Assembly (NCBI GenBank): GCA_964528675.1
Contig: CAZGTU010000015.1
Span: 1-64,000 of the forward strand
Length of the DNA: 64,000 nucleotides
From: CAYRTD01 sp964528675
Lineage (GTDB): Bacteria > Bacteroidota > Bacteroidia > Bacteroidales > GCA-2748055
Direction of reading: 5' to 3'
The notes beneath the pieces were generated by a model that searched no databases, was not told the origin of the DNA, and saw nothing but the letters and a program-made list of their open reading frames with translations. The position numbers and the translations under genes are program-made. Shown piece after piece: positions 8,028 to 15,977 of the stretch. Position 1 is the stretch's first letter. Each line of letters begins with the position of its first letter.

Positions 8028-8686
8028 AATGATAATCCAAAGTAGATTTGTATAACATTGTTTTTTGCATCTTCCATTAAGCTTCTCATGGCTTCATCTT
8101 CAATGGCAACAGAACGAAGACCAAGGTTATAATTAAAACCGAAAATGAATGGCTCAAGTTCAAAACCCAGTCCCCCGCTTATTCCATAATCAAGATTATT
8201 GAACTGATCTCTGTCAATATCATCTGCATCATTGATATTAATGAAATCCAGGATCTCATTCTCAGATTCATACTTTGCATTCATGAGAATACCCAGGTAT
8301 GGTCCTAAATGAAAATTAAAATCCTCTGCAAGATTAAATTTTAAGTATACAGGAATATCTATATAGCTAATATTAAGTGTAGTTTCACCATCAGCAATAT
8401 CAAAATTAAAAAAGTCTGAATCATAAGTTGCTTTTACCCCTTTTGTGCTAAAAAGAACCTCCGGTTGTAAAGAGAATTTATCAGTAAGAATAAATTCACC
8501 AAAGAACCCCGCATGAAAACCGGGTATAATATTACTGTCATCTGCTTCTTCAATAGTCATTGCAGCAAGGTTCAGTCCTCCTTTTATCCCGAAATTTCTC
8601 TGTGCATGGCTATGAGGAATTAAAAAACAAGCACCTAGGATAAAAGATGCAGCAAATATTAATTGTCTTATTCTGCTTTTTTTCAT
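8024..8686 (-). CDS. Outer-membrane beta-barrel protein (PorT/OmpX-like)
   Basis: 220 residues from the ATG at 8686, which begins a standard signal peptide (MKKSRIRQLIFAASFILGAC to HSHAQ); the ATG at 8716 would add ten residues before it. Mature sequence has the alternating pattern of an eight-to-ten-strand barrel, with NFGIKGGLNLA at the start, FSLQPEVLFSTKG in the middle and an aromatic terminus (IYFGLSF). It is typical of the porin-family beta-barrel proteins of Bacteroidota. It follows the OmpA lipoprotein gene by about 34 bases and was probably co-transcribed. Ligand unknown. Confidence 0.85.
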   Translation of the reverse strand: MKKSRIRQLIFAASFILGACFLIPHSHAQRNFGIKGGLNLAAMTIEEADDSNIIPGFHAGFFGEFILTDKFSLQPEVLFSTKGVKATYDSDFFNFDIADGETTLNISYIDIPVYLKFNLAEDFNFHLGPYLGILMNAKYESENEILDFININDADDIDRDQFNNLDYGISGGLGFELEPFIFGFNYNLGLRSVAIEDEAMRSLMEDAKNNVIQIYFGLSF

Positions 8687-8720
8687 GGTTTTTAAAATTT
8701 TAAGCTTATAAAGCATTTTT

Positions 8721-9398
8721 CTATAGTCTTCCTTCCTTTGCAGCTTCTTTTAAGTCTTCATTGGCATAAATGGCAACTTCCACACGACGGTTTTTTTGTC
8801 TTCCTTCTTCAGTGTCATTATCAGCAACCGGTTGTGACTCTCCGTATCCGTTGGTGATCAATCTCTTTCCTTTTATTCCAAGATCTTCAAGGTAATCAGA
8901 CACAGATTGTGCGCGGTCTTCAGATAAATCCATATTATAAGCCTCATCTCCAATACTATCTGTATGTCCTTCAATCAGGATATTTGTATCCTCATACTCA
9001 TTCAAGGTACCGGCAAGTTCCCGTAAATTTTCCCTGGAAGCAGATCTGAGATTATCGGAGTCAAAATCGAAAAGGATCCCGGAATCAAAGGTGATTTTTA
9101 TCCCTTCACCTATTCGTTCCACTTCTGCGTTTTTAAGCTCTTCACTTAGCTCCTCAGCCTGTTTATCCATATAATTGCCAATCAGCGCTCCTGCAGCACC
9201 TCCGATCATGGCTCCAAGAATTGCGCCTTTTGCCGTATTATCGCTCTGGCTGCCTATGACACCACCAACGGCTCCTCCAACGCCAGATCCGATAGCTCCT
9301 CCCTTCATGGTTCTGGATGCACCACATCCTGAAAGAATGCTCATAACAAAAACTATAAGCACAAGACATACACTGTATTTTTTTCTGAAAATTTTCAT
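8721..9398 (-). CDS. OmpA family lipoprotein with glycine zipper
   Basis: 225 residues. Lipobox SILSGC near residue 25, then a glycine-zipper segment (about 33-77, repeated GGAIG/GGAVGG/GAMIGGAAG words) that inserts in membrane. An OmpA peptidoglycan-binding domain follows at about 100-212, with ILIEGHTDSIG, AQSVSDYL and QKNRRVEV; the Asp and Arg that hold diaminopimelate are present. It should tether the outer membrane to the cell wall. It is the first gene of a pair with the barrel protein downstream. Confidence 0.93.
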   Translation of the reverse strand: MKIFRKKYSVCLVLIVFVMSILSGCGASRTMKGGAIGSGVGGAVGGVIGSQSDNTAKGAILGAMIGGAAGALIGNYMDKQAEELSEELKNAEVERIGEGIKITFDSGILFDFDSDNLRSASRENLRELAGTLNEYEDTNILIEGHTDSIGDEAYNMDLSEDRAQSVSDYLEDLGIKGKRLITNGYGESQPVADNDTEEGRQKNRRVEVAIYANEDLKEAAKEGRL

Positions 9399-9767
9399 GA
9401 CTTACTATTTGATTCATGTATTCAAGAGAAATATAATACTCCCGGTACTATTTTTACTATTTTGAGTCATTTCTTCTGCTTAAGATAAAAAACCTTGCCA
9501 AAATATGTTTTCAATTTATTAACCGCTCATTATGAGGTATTTAAATAAATTTATAATAAAGAACCGTTTCTTCACTGAGTAGAATATAAGAACCGACATT
9601 CTACAGAAAGAGAAAATAATTCCACAATATTGAAAGCTTACACTTAATCAATATTTGGTAGTTTTTTTGAGTTCTCGAAATTCTGCAGGAAATGTGGACT
9701 ACTTGTATGTTTCGTCTGCTTCTTCTATCATGACAGCAAGTCTTTTACCGCCTATCATTTTTACATG
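9399..9767. other. Intergenic region without a recognised gene
   Basis: 369 AT-rich bases upstream of the OmpA gene and downstream of the Dps-like gene. I saw no convincing promoter, hairpin or RNA. The only oddity is a short in-frame run of 23 codons directly after the Dps-like stop (on the minus strand from about 9767 down to about 9699), reading KMIGGKRLAVMIEEADETYK before the next stop. Confidence 0.5.
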
Positions 9768-10283
9768 CTAACGTTCAAGAATATTTCTAAAAACCCAGGC
9801 ATATTTTTCGTGAGCTTCAAGACGTTTCATCAGAAGATCGAGACTGACATGGTCTTCAGCATTTTTAACAATTTCTTTTTGTTCCCTGATATATTTTGCG
9901 AGTTTTTCATTGTCATTGACCAGCTCACTGAGCATTGCAACCTGGTTATAGCTATCTCCGTCCACTTCAGATAGTCTCATAACATGTTCATAGGTATCGG
10001 GCACGTTATACCCCAATGTACGAATACGTTCTGCCATGCTGTTCATGGCAAAAACCAGTTCGTCATACTGCCCCTTTGTAACAGACCGCAAATAGCCCGT
10101 TAATTCACCCCTCATATTCCAGTGAAAACTAAAAGTCTTGATAGACAATATCTGTGTGCTGGCCAATAAGGTGGACAATACATTTACAACACTCTTCCGG
10201 TGTGCCGATTTAATACCTATATTTACATTAACCCTTAATTGGGGTTGTTCCCCGGCAAAGAAATTCTCTTCCTGTAGTCCCAT
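9768..10283 (-). CDS. dps: Dps/ferritin-like protein with altered ferroxidase site
   Basis: 171 residues with the Dps four-helix pattern: HWNMRG at about 54-59, AERIRTLGYNVP at about 84-95 and a final EAHEKYAWVFRNILE helix. Standard Dps proteins store iron and shield DNA. Aligned to them, the first ferroxidase His (54) and the Glu of AER (85) are kept, but the second His is Arg66, the following Asp is Lys70, and the Asp four before the Glu is Asn81. It may therefore not oxidise iron. It is downstream of the NtrC-type regulator on the same strand, 260 bases away, near other stress genes. Confidence 0.88.
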   Translation of the reverse strand: MGLQEENFFAGEQPQLRVNVNIGIKSAHRKSVVNVLSTLLASTQILSIKTFSFHWNMRGELTGYLRSVTKGQYDELVFAMNSMAERIRTLGYNVPDTYEHVMRLSEVDGDSYNQVAMLSELVNDNEKLAKYIREQKEIVKNAEDHVSLDLLMKRLEAHEKYAWVFRNILER

Positions 10284-10462
10284 AACATTTTAATTTAATT
10301 ATCCCCTTGAATAAGCATTAAATAAAAGTATGCCACAAATTATAATAGATGGGACAATTAAATATAATGAACTGTTTTTTAGAATTTTAAAATAATATAA
10401 ATTGTAAAACCTGAGATTTAAGGAAGACAATCCGGTTCTATCATTCCATACTGAGAAGAAAT

Positions 10463-10496
10463 ATTCACAATTGTTTGTGGAGAATTATTCACAATT
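10463..10496. promoter_or_regulatory. Pair of direct repeats upstream of the Dps-like gene
   Basis: ATTCACAATT occurs at 10463-10472 and 10487-10496, 24 bases apart (just over two helical turns). The first copy is also part of a CACAA/TTGTG palindrome. It lies between the regulator and dps, so it could be a binding site for a regulator of dps. No sigma-54 type GG/GC promoter with correct spacing was found. Confidence 0.35.
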
Positions 10497-10543
10497 AAGA
10501 TCAACAAGTTACTGATTCTGGCTATCAACTCGGAATAAATCCA

Positions 10544-11908
10544 TTATTTATAATCAATTTCCAAAACCTTCATTTTATTATAGAGAGTTTTGCGATCAAT
10601 ATTAAGAATTTTCGCAGCTTTTGATTTATTATAATTAACCTCTCGCAATACCTTTATGATGATCTCTTTTTCAAACCTGTTAGCAGCATCTTTTAGATCT
10701 GTGGCTTGTTCAGTTTTTTCAGATTGGTCTATGTCAATATTTTCTTTCTTATTCAAAACCTGATAATTTATAATCTCATCAGGGAAACAATCGATAGTGA
10801 TCGTATCTCCGGAAGCAAGCAATACCGCTCTTTTTATTGCATTTCTCAGTTCTCTTAAATTTCCCTGCCAGGGATACAACTGAAGCACTTTCACCACATC
10901 GATATCGAATTGTTTCACATTTCTTTTCAGATCCTTATTGGCAGAATGCATAAAATGATTGGCATAAATCAGAATATCCTCTTTCCTCTCCCTTAAAGGG
11001 GGAATCTGGATTTTAAATTCATTTATTCTATGGTATAAATCCTCCCTGAACCTCCGCTTTCGGATGTATTTCTCAAGGCTCTCATTGGTTGCTGTAATAA
11101 TCCTTACATCAATTTTAATATTTTGCTCTCCTCCCACCCTGGTTATCACTCTTTCCTGAATTGCCCTCAGTAATTTGATCTGAACATCATAATTCAGATT
11201 ACCGATCTCGTCCAAAAATATGGTCCCGCCTTTTGCCTGTTCAAATACCCCAATTTTATTGTTTATTGCTCCTGTAAAAGAGCCTTTTATATGACCAAAC
11301 AACTCGCTATTTGCCAGGTCTTTAGGAATTGCCCCGCAATCAACAGCAATGAAGGGCATATTTTTTCTTTGACTTTTTAGATGTATGGATCTTGCTACAT
11401 ATTCTTTACCGGAACCTGTCTCTCCTTCAATTAAAACTGAAACATCGGTAGGAGCTATAAGATCTGTAAGCTTCATGATCTTATTCATTTCTTCACTTTC
11501 TCCGATGATAAATTTTTCTTTAAAGGGGGTAGAAACGCTGGTACTTTTCTTTTGCTGAATAATGCGTTGAGTTAACTCAAGTAATTCGTCAGTATGAAGA
11601 GGCTTGGCAGCGTAATCGAAGGCTCCGGCTTTCATTAACTGCACAACAGAACGGATATCAGCATAAGCACTTATTATGATTACATAGGTTTCAGGATGTA
11701 AAGCTTTGATTTTTTTTAATAACTGTAATCCATTCCCATCGGGTAAACGGTTATCACAAAAAATAATATCATAAAAAAGATAATTGAATTTTCTCTCTGC
11801 AGACTGTGCAGACATCGCTGTATCAACAAAATATCCTTTATTGCTAAAAAAATTTTCAAGCAGATTACAGATATAACTGTCATCATCGATGATTAATATT
11901 CTGACCAT
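10544..11908 (-). CDS. NtrC-family sigma-54-dependent response regulator
   Basis: 454 residues in three domains. Receiver at about 3-115 with acidic pocket IIDDD and phospho-acceptor Asp52 (CDNRLPDG). AAA+ domain at about 135-370 with Walker A GETGSGKE (162-169), the sigma-54 contact loop as GSFTGA (209-214) instead of GAFTGA, and Walker B GGTIFLDE (227-234). A Fis-type helix-turn-helix ends the protein (NKSAAKILNIDRKTLYNKM). It should activate sigma-54 promoters after phosphorylation. No histidine kinase is adjacent. The neighbouring envelope-stress genes are possible targets, by inference only. Confidence 0.95.
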   Translation of the reverse strand: MVRILIIDDDSYICNLLENFFSNKGYFVDTAMSAQSAERKFNYLFYDIIFCDNRLPDGNGLQLLKKIKALHPETYVIIISAYADIRSVVQLMKAGAFDYAAKPLHTDELLELTQRIIQQKKSTSVSTPFKEKFIIGESEEMNKIMKLTDLIAPTDVSVLIEGETGSGKEYVARSIHLKSQRKNMPFIAVDCGAIPKDLANSELFGHIKGSFTGAINNKIGVFEQAKGGTIFLDEIGNLNYDVQIKLLRAIQERVITRVGGEQNIKIDVRIITATNESLEKYIRKRRFREDLYHRINEFKIQIPPLRERKEDILIYANHFMHSANKDLKRNVKQFDIDVVKVLQLYPWQGNLRELRNAIKRAVLLASGDTITIDCFPDEIINYQVLNKKENIDIDQSEKTEQATDLKDAANRFEKEIIIKVLREVNYNKSKAAKILNIDRKTLYNKMKVLEIDYK

Positions 11909-12136
11909 CCCGTAGTTTTAGAGGTAGCATGGATAAATTTACAATATTCACAGAATTATTCAAGCTTTTTAGTAAAAAAATAAAATATGAAAAAGTGATA
12001 GAGTCAACGCAATAATTTGAGATAGGATAAAATAATTTATTCGCAGTCCAGATATGTTGCAAATTTTTCCTGCTAAAGGCATAAAGGATTCATATAATCT
12101 ACTTATTGATTTGCCTGCAAAATGCACAGATGATAG

Positions 12137-12173
12137 AAAAAAAAACCGCAATTCAAAAATGAAATTGCGGGTT
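12137..12173 (-). terminator. Intrinsic terminator of the cytochrome operon
   Basis: On the minus strand CCGCAATT and AATTGCGG form a perfect 8-bp stem (extended by A-T pairs) with a 9-base loop, followed by nine T. It lies just beyond repeat element copy B, about 160 bases after the last cytochrome gene. Confidence 0.88.
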
Positions 12174-12187
12174 TAATTTCTTAATAA

Positions 12188-12330
12188 TAATAAATGGTAT
12201 TAAACCTCAGGGTAGAATCCTGAACCCTTGTTTTCGGAGTAGAACTCCGAGGAACCGAGTTTACGAGCTCGGCGTAGCCAATTCAACCAAACTTCTCGTC
12301 CCGCCGAAGCGAACGCGAAGGAGGATTAAA
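12188..12330 (-). repeat. Dispersed multi-hairpin element, copy B
   Basis: Matches 7885-8027 closely over about 143 bases. Read on the minus strand it begins two bases after the stop codon of the cytochrome gene at 12333 and includes three ordered hairpins: CCGAG/CTCGG, TCGGAGT-TCT-ACTCCGA, and TCAGG/CCTGA. The stems are better preserved than in copy A. It lies between the stop codon and the operon terminator, so it is transcribed as 3' untranslated RNA. Confidence 0.9.
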
Positions 12331-12332
12331 GA

Positions 12333-12743
12333 TTAATCATCGAAAGTTCTCATGTAATTAACGATGTGCCAGATATCCTCATCAGTGAGTTTTTTATCGT
12401 ATCCCGGCATTTCATCTCTTCCTACTTTGGTTTTATAAAAATGTTCACCATCGGTTTGATTTTGATAGTATTCACCGGTAAAATCACCCGAAAAGGTATC
12501 TAACATTCTGGCTTTAGGGCCATCTCCCTCTCCTTTCTTTCCGTGACATGAAGCACAATGCTTATTATAAAGCATTTTACCGATCTGCAATGATTCAGCA
12601 TCTGCCTCAACCGGATTTTCCATATTCTTATATTCATCGGGTACCGGCCACGGTTTGGGTTGTTCCTGTGCCACTTTAAATGACATCATAGTAAATGCAG
12701 TTACAAATAAAACTGCAGCGCTTAAAACTAAACTTTTTTTCAT
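12333..12743 (-). CDS. Periplasmic monohaem cytochrome c
   Basis: 136 residues with a signal peptide (to about residue 25), haem motif CASCH at about 63-67 followed by GKKGEGDGP, and a methionine ligand in the segment GRDEMPGYDKKLTDEDIWHIVNYMR. That order is class I cytochrome c. It is the last gene of the operon at 12333-15723 and is likely the soluble electron shuttle for the cytochrome b and heptaheme proteins encoded upstream. Confidence 0.93.
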   Translation of the reverse strand: MKKSLVLSAAVLFVTAFTMMSFKVAQEQPKPWPVPDEYKNMENPVEADAESLQIGKMLYNKHCASCHGKKGEGDGPKARMLDTFSGDFTGEYYQNQTDGEHFYKTKVGRDEMPGYDKKLTDEDIWHIVNYMRTFDD

Positions 12744-12774
12744 TTTATCGGAGTTTAAGTGTTAATAAAATATT

Positions 12775-13395
12775 TTAATGCACTTCCTGCCAGCCTGTAG
12801 CTATACTTTTAAAATTACTCACCGGGGATTTACCCATTGTACTGACATAGATGTGAATTATTAAAAATAAAGATACCAGGAATCCCATCACAATATGTAA
12901 TTGAGCTGTAAGGAAAATTCCTGAAACCTTAAAGACTTCTTTTAGAATGAACTCGGGGAACAATAAAGCCCACCCGGTTATAAACAGCAAAGGTAATGCC
13001 AAATACATTGTAAAAACATAAGCCACCTTTTGCAGGGGATTAAACTTCCTGTTTCTATTTACAGGAAAAGGGGATTCTTCTCCTTTAAAATAGCCGAAGG
13101 CATAATACCTGGACTGCTTCCATAATCGTTCTCCCAATCCTTTAAATTTCAGTTGATAATATTTTCCGTTTTTGCTTACAATATTACCAATAACAAAAAC
13201 AAAATAAGAGACAGTAAGGAAAATACCACTTGTATTATGCATGGATACAGCAAGGTTAAAATCCATGAATGGAGAATCTACATCCGAATACTGCATGCTG
13301 ATTCCTGAAATGATCAAAAGAATTATCAGAATAGCATTAACCAGATGCCATACGCGAATCCAGGCCGGATAAAAATATATTTTTTCTGCCATCAT
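12775..13395 (-). CDS. Cytochrome b561-like membrane protein
   Basis: 206 residues with four transmembrane helices and histidines placed as b-haem ligands: His in RVWHLVN (helix 1), SMHNTSG (helix 2), AQLHIVMG and IIHIY (helices 3 and 4). This is the cytochrome b/Ni-Fe-hydrogenase b-subunit fold that passes electrons from quinol. Its ATG directly follows the stop of the heptaheme gene (TAG-ATG-ATG), so translation is coupled. Together they look like a quinol-to-cytochrome c module. Confidence 0.9.
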   Translation of the reverse strand: MMAEKIYFYPAWIRVWHLVNAILIILLIISGISMQYSDVDSPFMDFNLAVSMHNTSGIFLTVSYFVFVIGNIVSKNGKYYQLKFKGLGERLWKQSRYYAFGYFKGEESPFPVNRNRKFNPLQKVAYVFTMYLALPLLFITGWALLFPEFILKEVFKVSGIFLTAQLHIVMGFLVSLFLIIHIYVSTMGKSPVSNFKSIATGWQEVH

Positions 13396-14421
13396 CTAAT
13401 GTTTTTTCTTTATTACTATTCTCAACAGGGTATGAACGGCAATAGCAGCAAGCGCCAGTCCGAAAATTACAAGGCTGGCAATATTCAGAAATCTGCTCCT
13501 GTTGGCTCCGATAACATAGGCATCATTACTAATAATAACTCCATTGATAAAACCCTGTTCTTCCCTGGTTTCCTGTGCCCTGTATTTATAAAGTGTCCCC
13601 ATCAAAAGAGAATTGGAAGAGTGACATTCCACACAATTTCTGACTGCGCTATCAGCAGGCAGTATGTTGTGTGCCACAAGTATACTGTCATTTACTTCTG
13701 CATGGCATTCTATGCATCGTACAGCCTTAAAATGCAGACTCTGATTGGGGAGCCAGGCATGTTGCGGAACTACATTCCCCAGTTCCTTATCCGAAAGCAG
13801 AGCAAACATTTCTTCATTGGCATGACATTCAAGACACATATTGTTACTTTCTACAATTACGGTACTAATGTTTTCTGTACTTCTGGACAATAATTTATAT
13901 GTATGAGGATCATGGCATTTCCAGCAGGAAAATTCTCCGTCGGTTGCGGTATAATGAACAGATTTCATGTGTTCTGCGTCAATCTCTTCAAAATTAAACT
14001 GTGCGAAATTCTCATCATATCCGTGACAATCGATACAGGCCCAGTAATCTTCAAACCGAACAGAGAAAGGATGCGGGTATTCATTATACTCTTCTGAATG
14101 ACAATCCATACAGGAAAAGCTCCAATGTACCGAGTGATAAAATTCATCTCTTATAATGCGATTATTATCACACATCTCCAGGATCCTTTCTTCCCCGAAT
14201 AAAGTATCTTTAATTAAAAAATACTTTTCAGCATGACATTCAAAACAATTCTCATTTTCTTCGGCAAAAATATTGTTATCCATGCCTTTTTCTATTACCG
14301 TATCTTCTTCATCCTGCTGGGGATCAGCGATAGCAGTTCCAATCAGAAGGATGAAAAACCCTGCAACCAAAAATAGCGGAACTATAGAGTTTTTGCGATT
14401 CTTCTTTATCATTATACGCAT
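13396..14421 (-). CDS. Heptaheme cytochrome c, membrane-anchored
   Basis: 341 residues with an N-terminal signal anchor (about 14-33) and a C-terminal transmembrane helix (about 312-335). Seven CxxCH motifs lie between (CFECH, CMDCH, CIDCH, CWKCH, CLECH, CIECH, CVECH), with extra histidines for bis-His ligation. It resembles NrfH/NapC-like and other multiheme quinol-oxidising or respiratory cytochromes but is larger than NrfH. No NrfA catalytic motif is present. It is translationally coupled to the cytochrome b gene. Confidence 0.92.
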   Translation of the reverse strand: MRIMIKKNRKNSIVPLFLVAGFFILLIGTAIADPQQDEEDTVIEKGMDNNIFAEENENCFECHAEKYFLIKDTLFGEERILEMCDNNRIIRDEFYHSVHWSFSCMDCHSEEYNEYPHPFSVRFEDYWACIDCHGYDENFAQFNFEEIDAEHMKSVHYTATDGEFSCWKCHDPHTYKLLSRSTENISTVIVESNNMCLECHANEEMFALLSDKELGNVVPQHAWLPNQSLHFKAVRCIECHAEVNDSILVAHNILPADSAVRNCVECHSSNSLLMGTLYKYRAQETREEQGFINGVIISNDAYVIGANRSRFLNIASLVIFGLALAAIAVHTLLRIVIKKKH

Positions 14422-14456
14422 ATTAGTAATATAGCTTTATCAAGATTAAATGCAGA

Positions 14457-15302
14457 TCAGAACCTGACCGTTATATTGAATCCCAGGAGAAATTCTCCTT
14501 TGCTAAAGTCATTTGTATTATATAATAAGTTCCTCTGATTAACTATCTGCTTATAATTTGAAACAAAAATATGGAAGGCGTGAGTTGCAGTTCCAATTTC
14601 TACTCCAAGGGCAAGATTAGGATTGGGATTAAATTCTTCGTTTTCCTGCTTATTCAACAGTTGATCATATTCTGCAATAATAGCTGTGCTTCCGAACAAT
14701 TTGGCACGACCGGCGGCGTGTATCCCAAAATTCGCATTTTTATATCCTTCCTGAACGGAATTATAATAAATAAAACTGGGCGCTACTTGTATAGAATATT
14801 TAAAATTGAATTTATGCGATACAATAAACTGGGTAAAATAAGACAAACGATGGATCTCTTTAAACTGATCTTCCGGTCCGAAACTCCCTTCCTCACGTGC
14901 ATCGATCACCATATTACCATAATAACTCAAAGATATCGGCATACTTCCCGAGCGGGTTTGTTGCAAAATAGCATACTTCCATTGCAGATCCTGTAACTTA
15001 TAATCCTTGGTAGTCCCTCCACCTATCATTATCCTGTCGGTTAAACCATAATTCAATCCAAGACGTATATTTGAAGGGGCATAAATACCGAAAATATCAG
15101 AAATCCCATTGGTTACATCTCCAAACCTATGATATATCTGAAATTCCCAGGTGTTTTTCCAGGGAGATACCACAGTATGATTATCGATTAAGATAGAAGT
15201 TTCAAAAGGAGGTCTTACAGGTCTGTTGTCCTCCTCTTCTTCCTGGGAAAAGACAGGAAAAATTATTAATATTCCGAGTAAAAGCGCAACTATATTCTTC
15301 AT
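14457..15302 (-). CDS. DUF5777 family outer-membrane barrel
   Basis: 281 residues with a signal peptide (MKNIVALLLGILIIFPVFSQ) and a barrel-like body. The family signature is clear: IRLGLNYGLTDRIMIGGGTTKDYKLQDLQWKYA and PISLSYYGNMVIDA. DUF5777 proteins are often found next to c-type cytochromes in Bacteroidota. Here it is between a cytochrome lipoprotein and the heptaheme gene. A role in moving electrons or a substrate across the outer membrane is inferred from context only. Confidence 0.88.
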   Translation of the reverse strand: MKNIVALLLGILIIFPVFSQEEEEDNRPVRPPFETSILIDNHTVVSPWKNTWEFQIYHRFGDVTNGISDIFGIYAPSNIRLGLNYGLTDRIMIGGGTTKDYKLQDLQWKYAILQQTRSGSMPISLSYYGNMVIDAREEGSFGPEDQFKEIHRLSYFTQFIVSHKFNFKYSIQVAPSFIYYNSVQEGYKNANFGIHAAGRAKLFGSTAIIAEYDQLLNKQENEEFNPNPNLALGVEIGTATHAFHIFVSNYKQIVNQRNLLYNTNDFSKGEFLLGFNITVRF

Positions 15303-15330
15303 ATTTGTGTAGTTTAATAATAAGTAATTT

Positions 15331-15723
15331 TTAGTTATTATCTGCTCCCTGTTTAATCCAGTTCAAGATCAACTGTGCTTCTTCGCTATTCATATTTTCA
15401 ATTCCGCCATGTCCACCTTCAAATTTAGTGTAGATTCCACTTTCTTCAGGGTTTTCGGTATTTACATAACCATCCATTAAAGCTTCATATGCATTCTCCG
15501 GTGTAAGATCAGGAGGCGATACGGAAGGATGACATGCAGCACAGTTTTTATTATTAAAAATTTTCAGAATATCCTCCTGAAAACTCACATCCTCATTCGG
15601 ATCGACCTGGGGAATCTCGTATTGATAATTTTCACAGGAAAATAATAATAATGTGAATACCATTGAGGCCAGTGCAAACAATCCTGTGTTCCTCATTAAA
15701 CTTTTTCTTTTTTGTTCTTTCAT
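15331..15723 (-). CDS. Cytochrome c-like lipoprotein
   Basis: 130 residues from the ATG at 15723 (a TTG at 15732 is in frame but less likely). A lipobox LLLFSC near residue 30 makes it a lipoprotein. One haem motif CAACH occurs in the sequence ILKIFNNKNCAACHPSVSPP, and the protein ends in QLILNWIKQGADNN, typical of short cytochrome domains of the planctomycete/Bacteroidota type. First gene of the operon, 28 bases before the DUF5777 gene. Confidence 0.9.
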   Translation of the reverse strand: MKEQKRKSLMRNTGLFALASMVFTLLLFSCENYQYEIPQVDPNEDVSFQEDILKIFNNKNCAACHPSVSPPDLTPENAYEALMDGYVNTENPEESGIYTKFEGGHGGIENMNSEEAQLILNWIKQGADNN

Positions 15724-15799
15724 TCTCGTCAATTATTAAAATTTCAATACCAAAATATCAATTCCTTTCCATATCTGGGATTCAGAAATTAATGTATTA

Positions 15800-15833
15800 C
15801 AAAAATAAAGGGATAGAACCATAAAAATGCAAA
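15800..15833 (-). promoter_or_regulatory. Candidate promoter of the cytochrome operon
   Basis: On the minus strand TTTG (complement of CAAA at 15830-15833), 22 bases, then TATTTTTG (complement of 15800-15807). This is an exact -7 box and an exact -33 box. The start would be near 15793, about 70 bases before the first ATG. Confidence 0.55.
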
Positions 15834-15885
15834 TTGCTGAAAGATATTTAGTTAAGAAAATAAAGAGTTTCTGCGTATTATAAAT

Positions 15886-15897
15886 CGATTAAAATCG
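15886..15897. promoter_or_regulatory. Short palindrome between operon and regulator
   Basis: CGATT-AA-AATCG is a perfect palindrome in the 254-base divergent region between the cytochrome operon and the Crp/Fnr gene. It is placed where an operator could affect either promoter. It does not match the FNR half-sites TTGAT/ATCAA exactly. Confidence 0.35.
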
Positions 15898-15951
15898 TTT
15901 TAAATAATGCACTTTATCTTCACTTATAACGGAAAATATCAAATTAAGAAA

Positions 15952-15959
15952 TATATTTG
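15952..15959 (+). promoter_or_regulatory. Candidate -7 box of the Crp/Fnr gene
   Basis: TATATTTG fits TAnnTTTG and lies 18 bases before the ATG at 15978, so the leader would be very short. No good TTTG box is found at the right distance upstream, which could mean activator dependence. Confidence 0.3.
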
Positions 15960-15977
15960 GGTAAAAATTAAGAGAAT

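Noticed and set aside
10284..10543. Sigma-54 promoter upstream of the Dps-like gene
   Set aside because: A TGGCA word exists on the minus strand, but no GC lies ten bases downstream of its GG.
11969..12151. 60-codon minus-strand frame in the gap before the cytochrome operon end
   Set aside because: It overlaps the operon terminator at 12137-12173, has no family resemblance and no ribosome site; likely chance.
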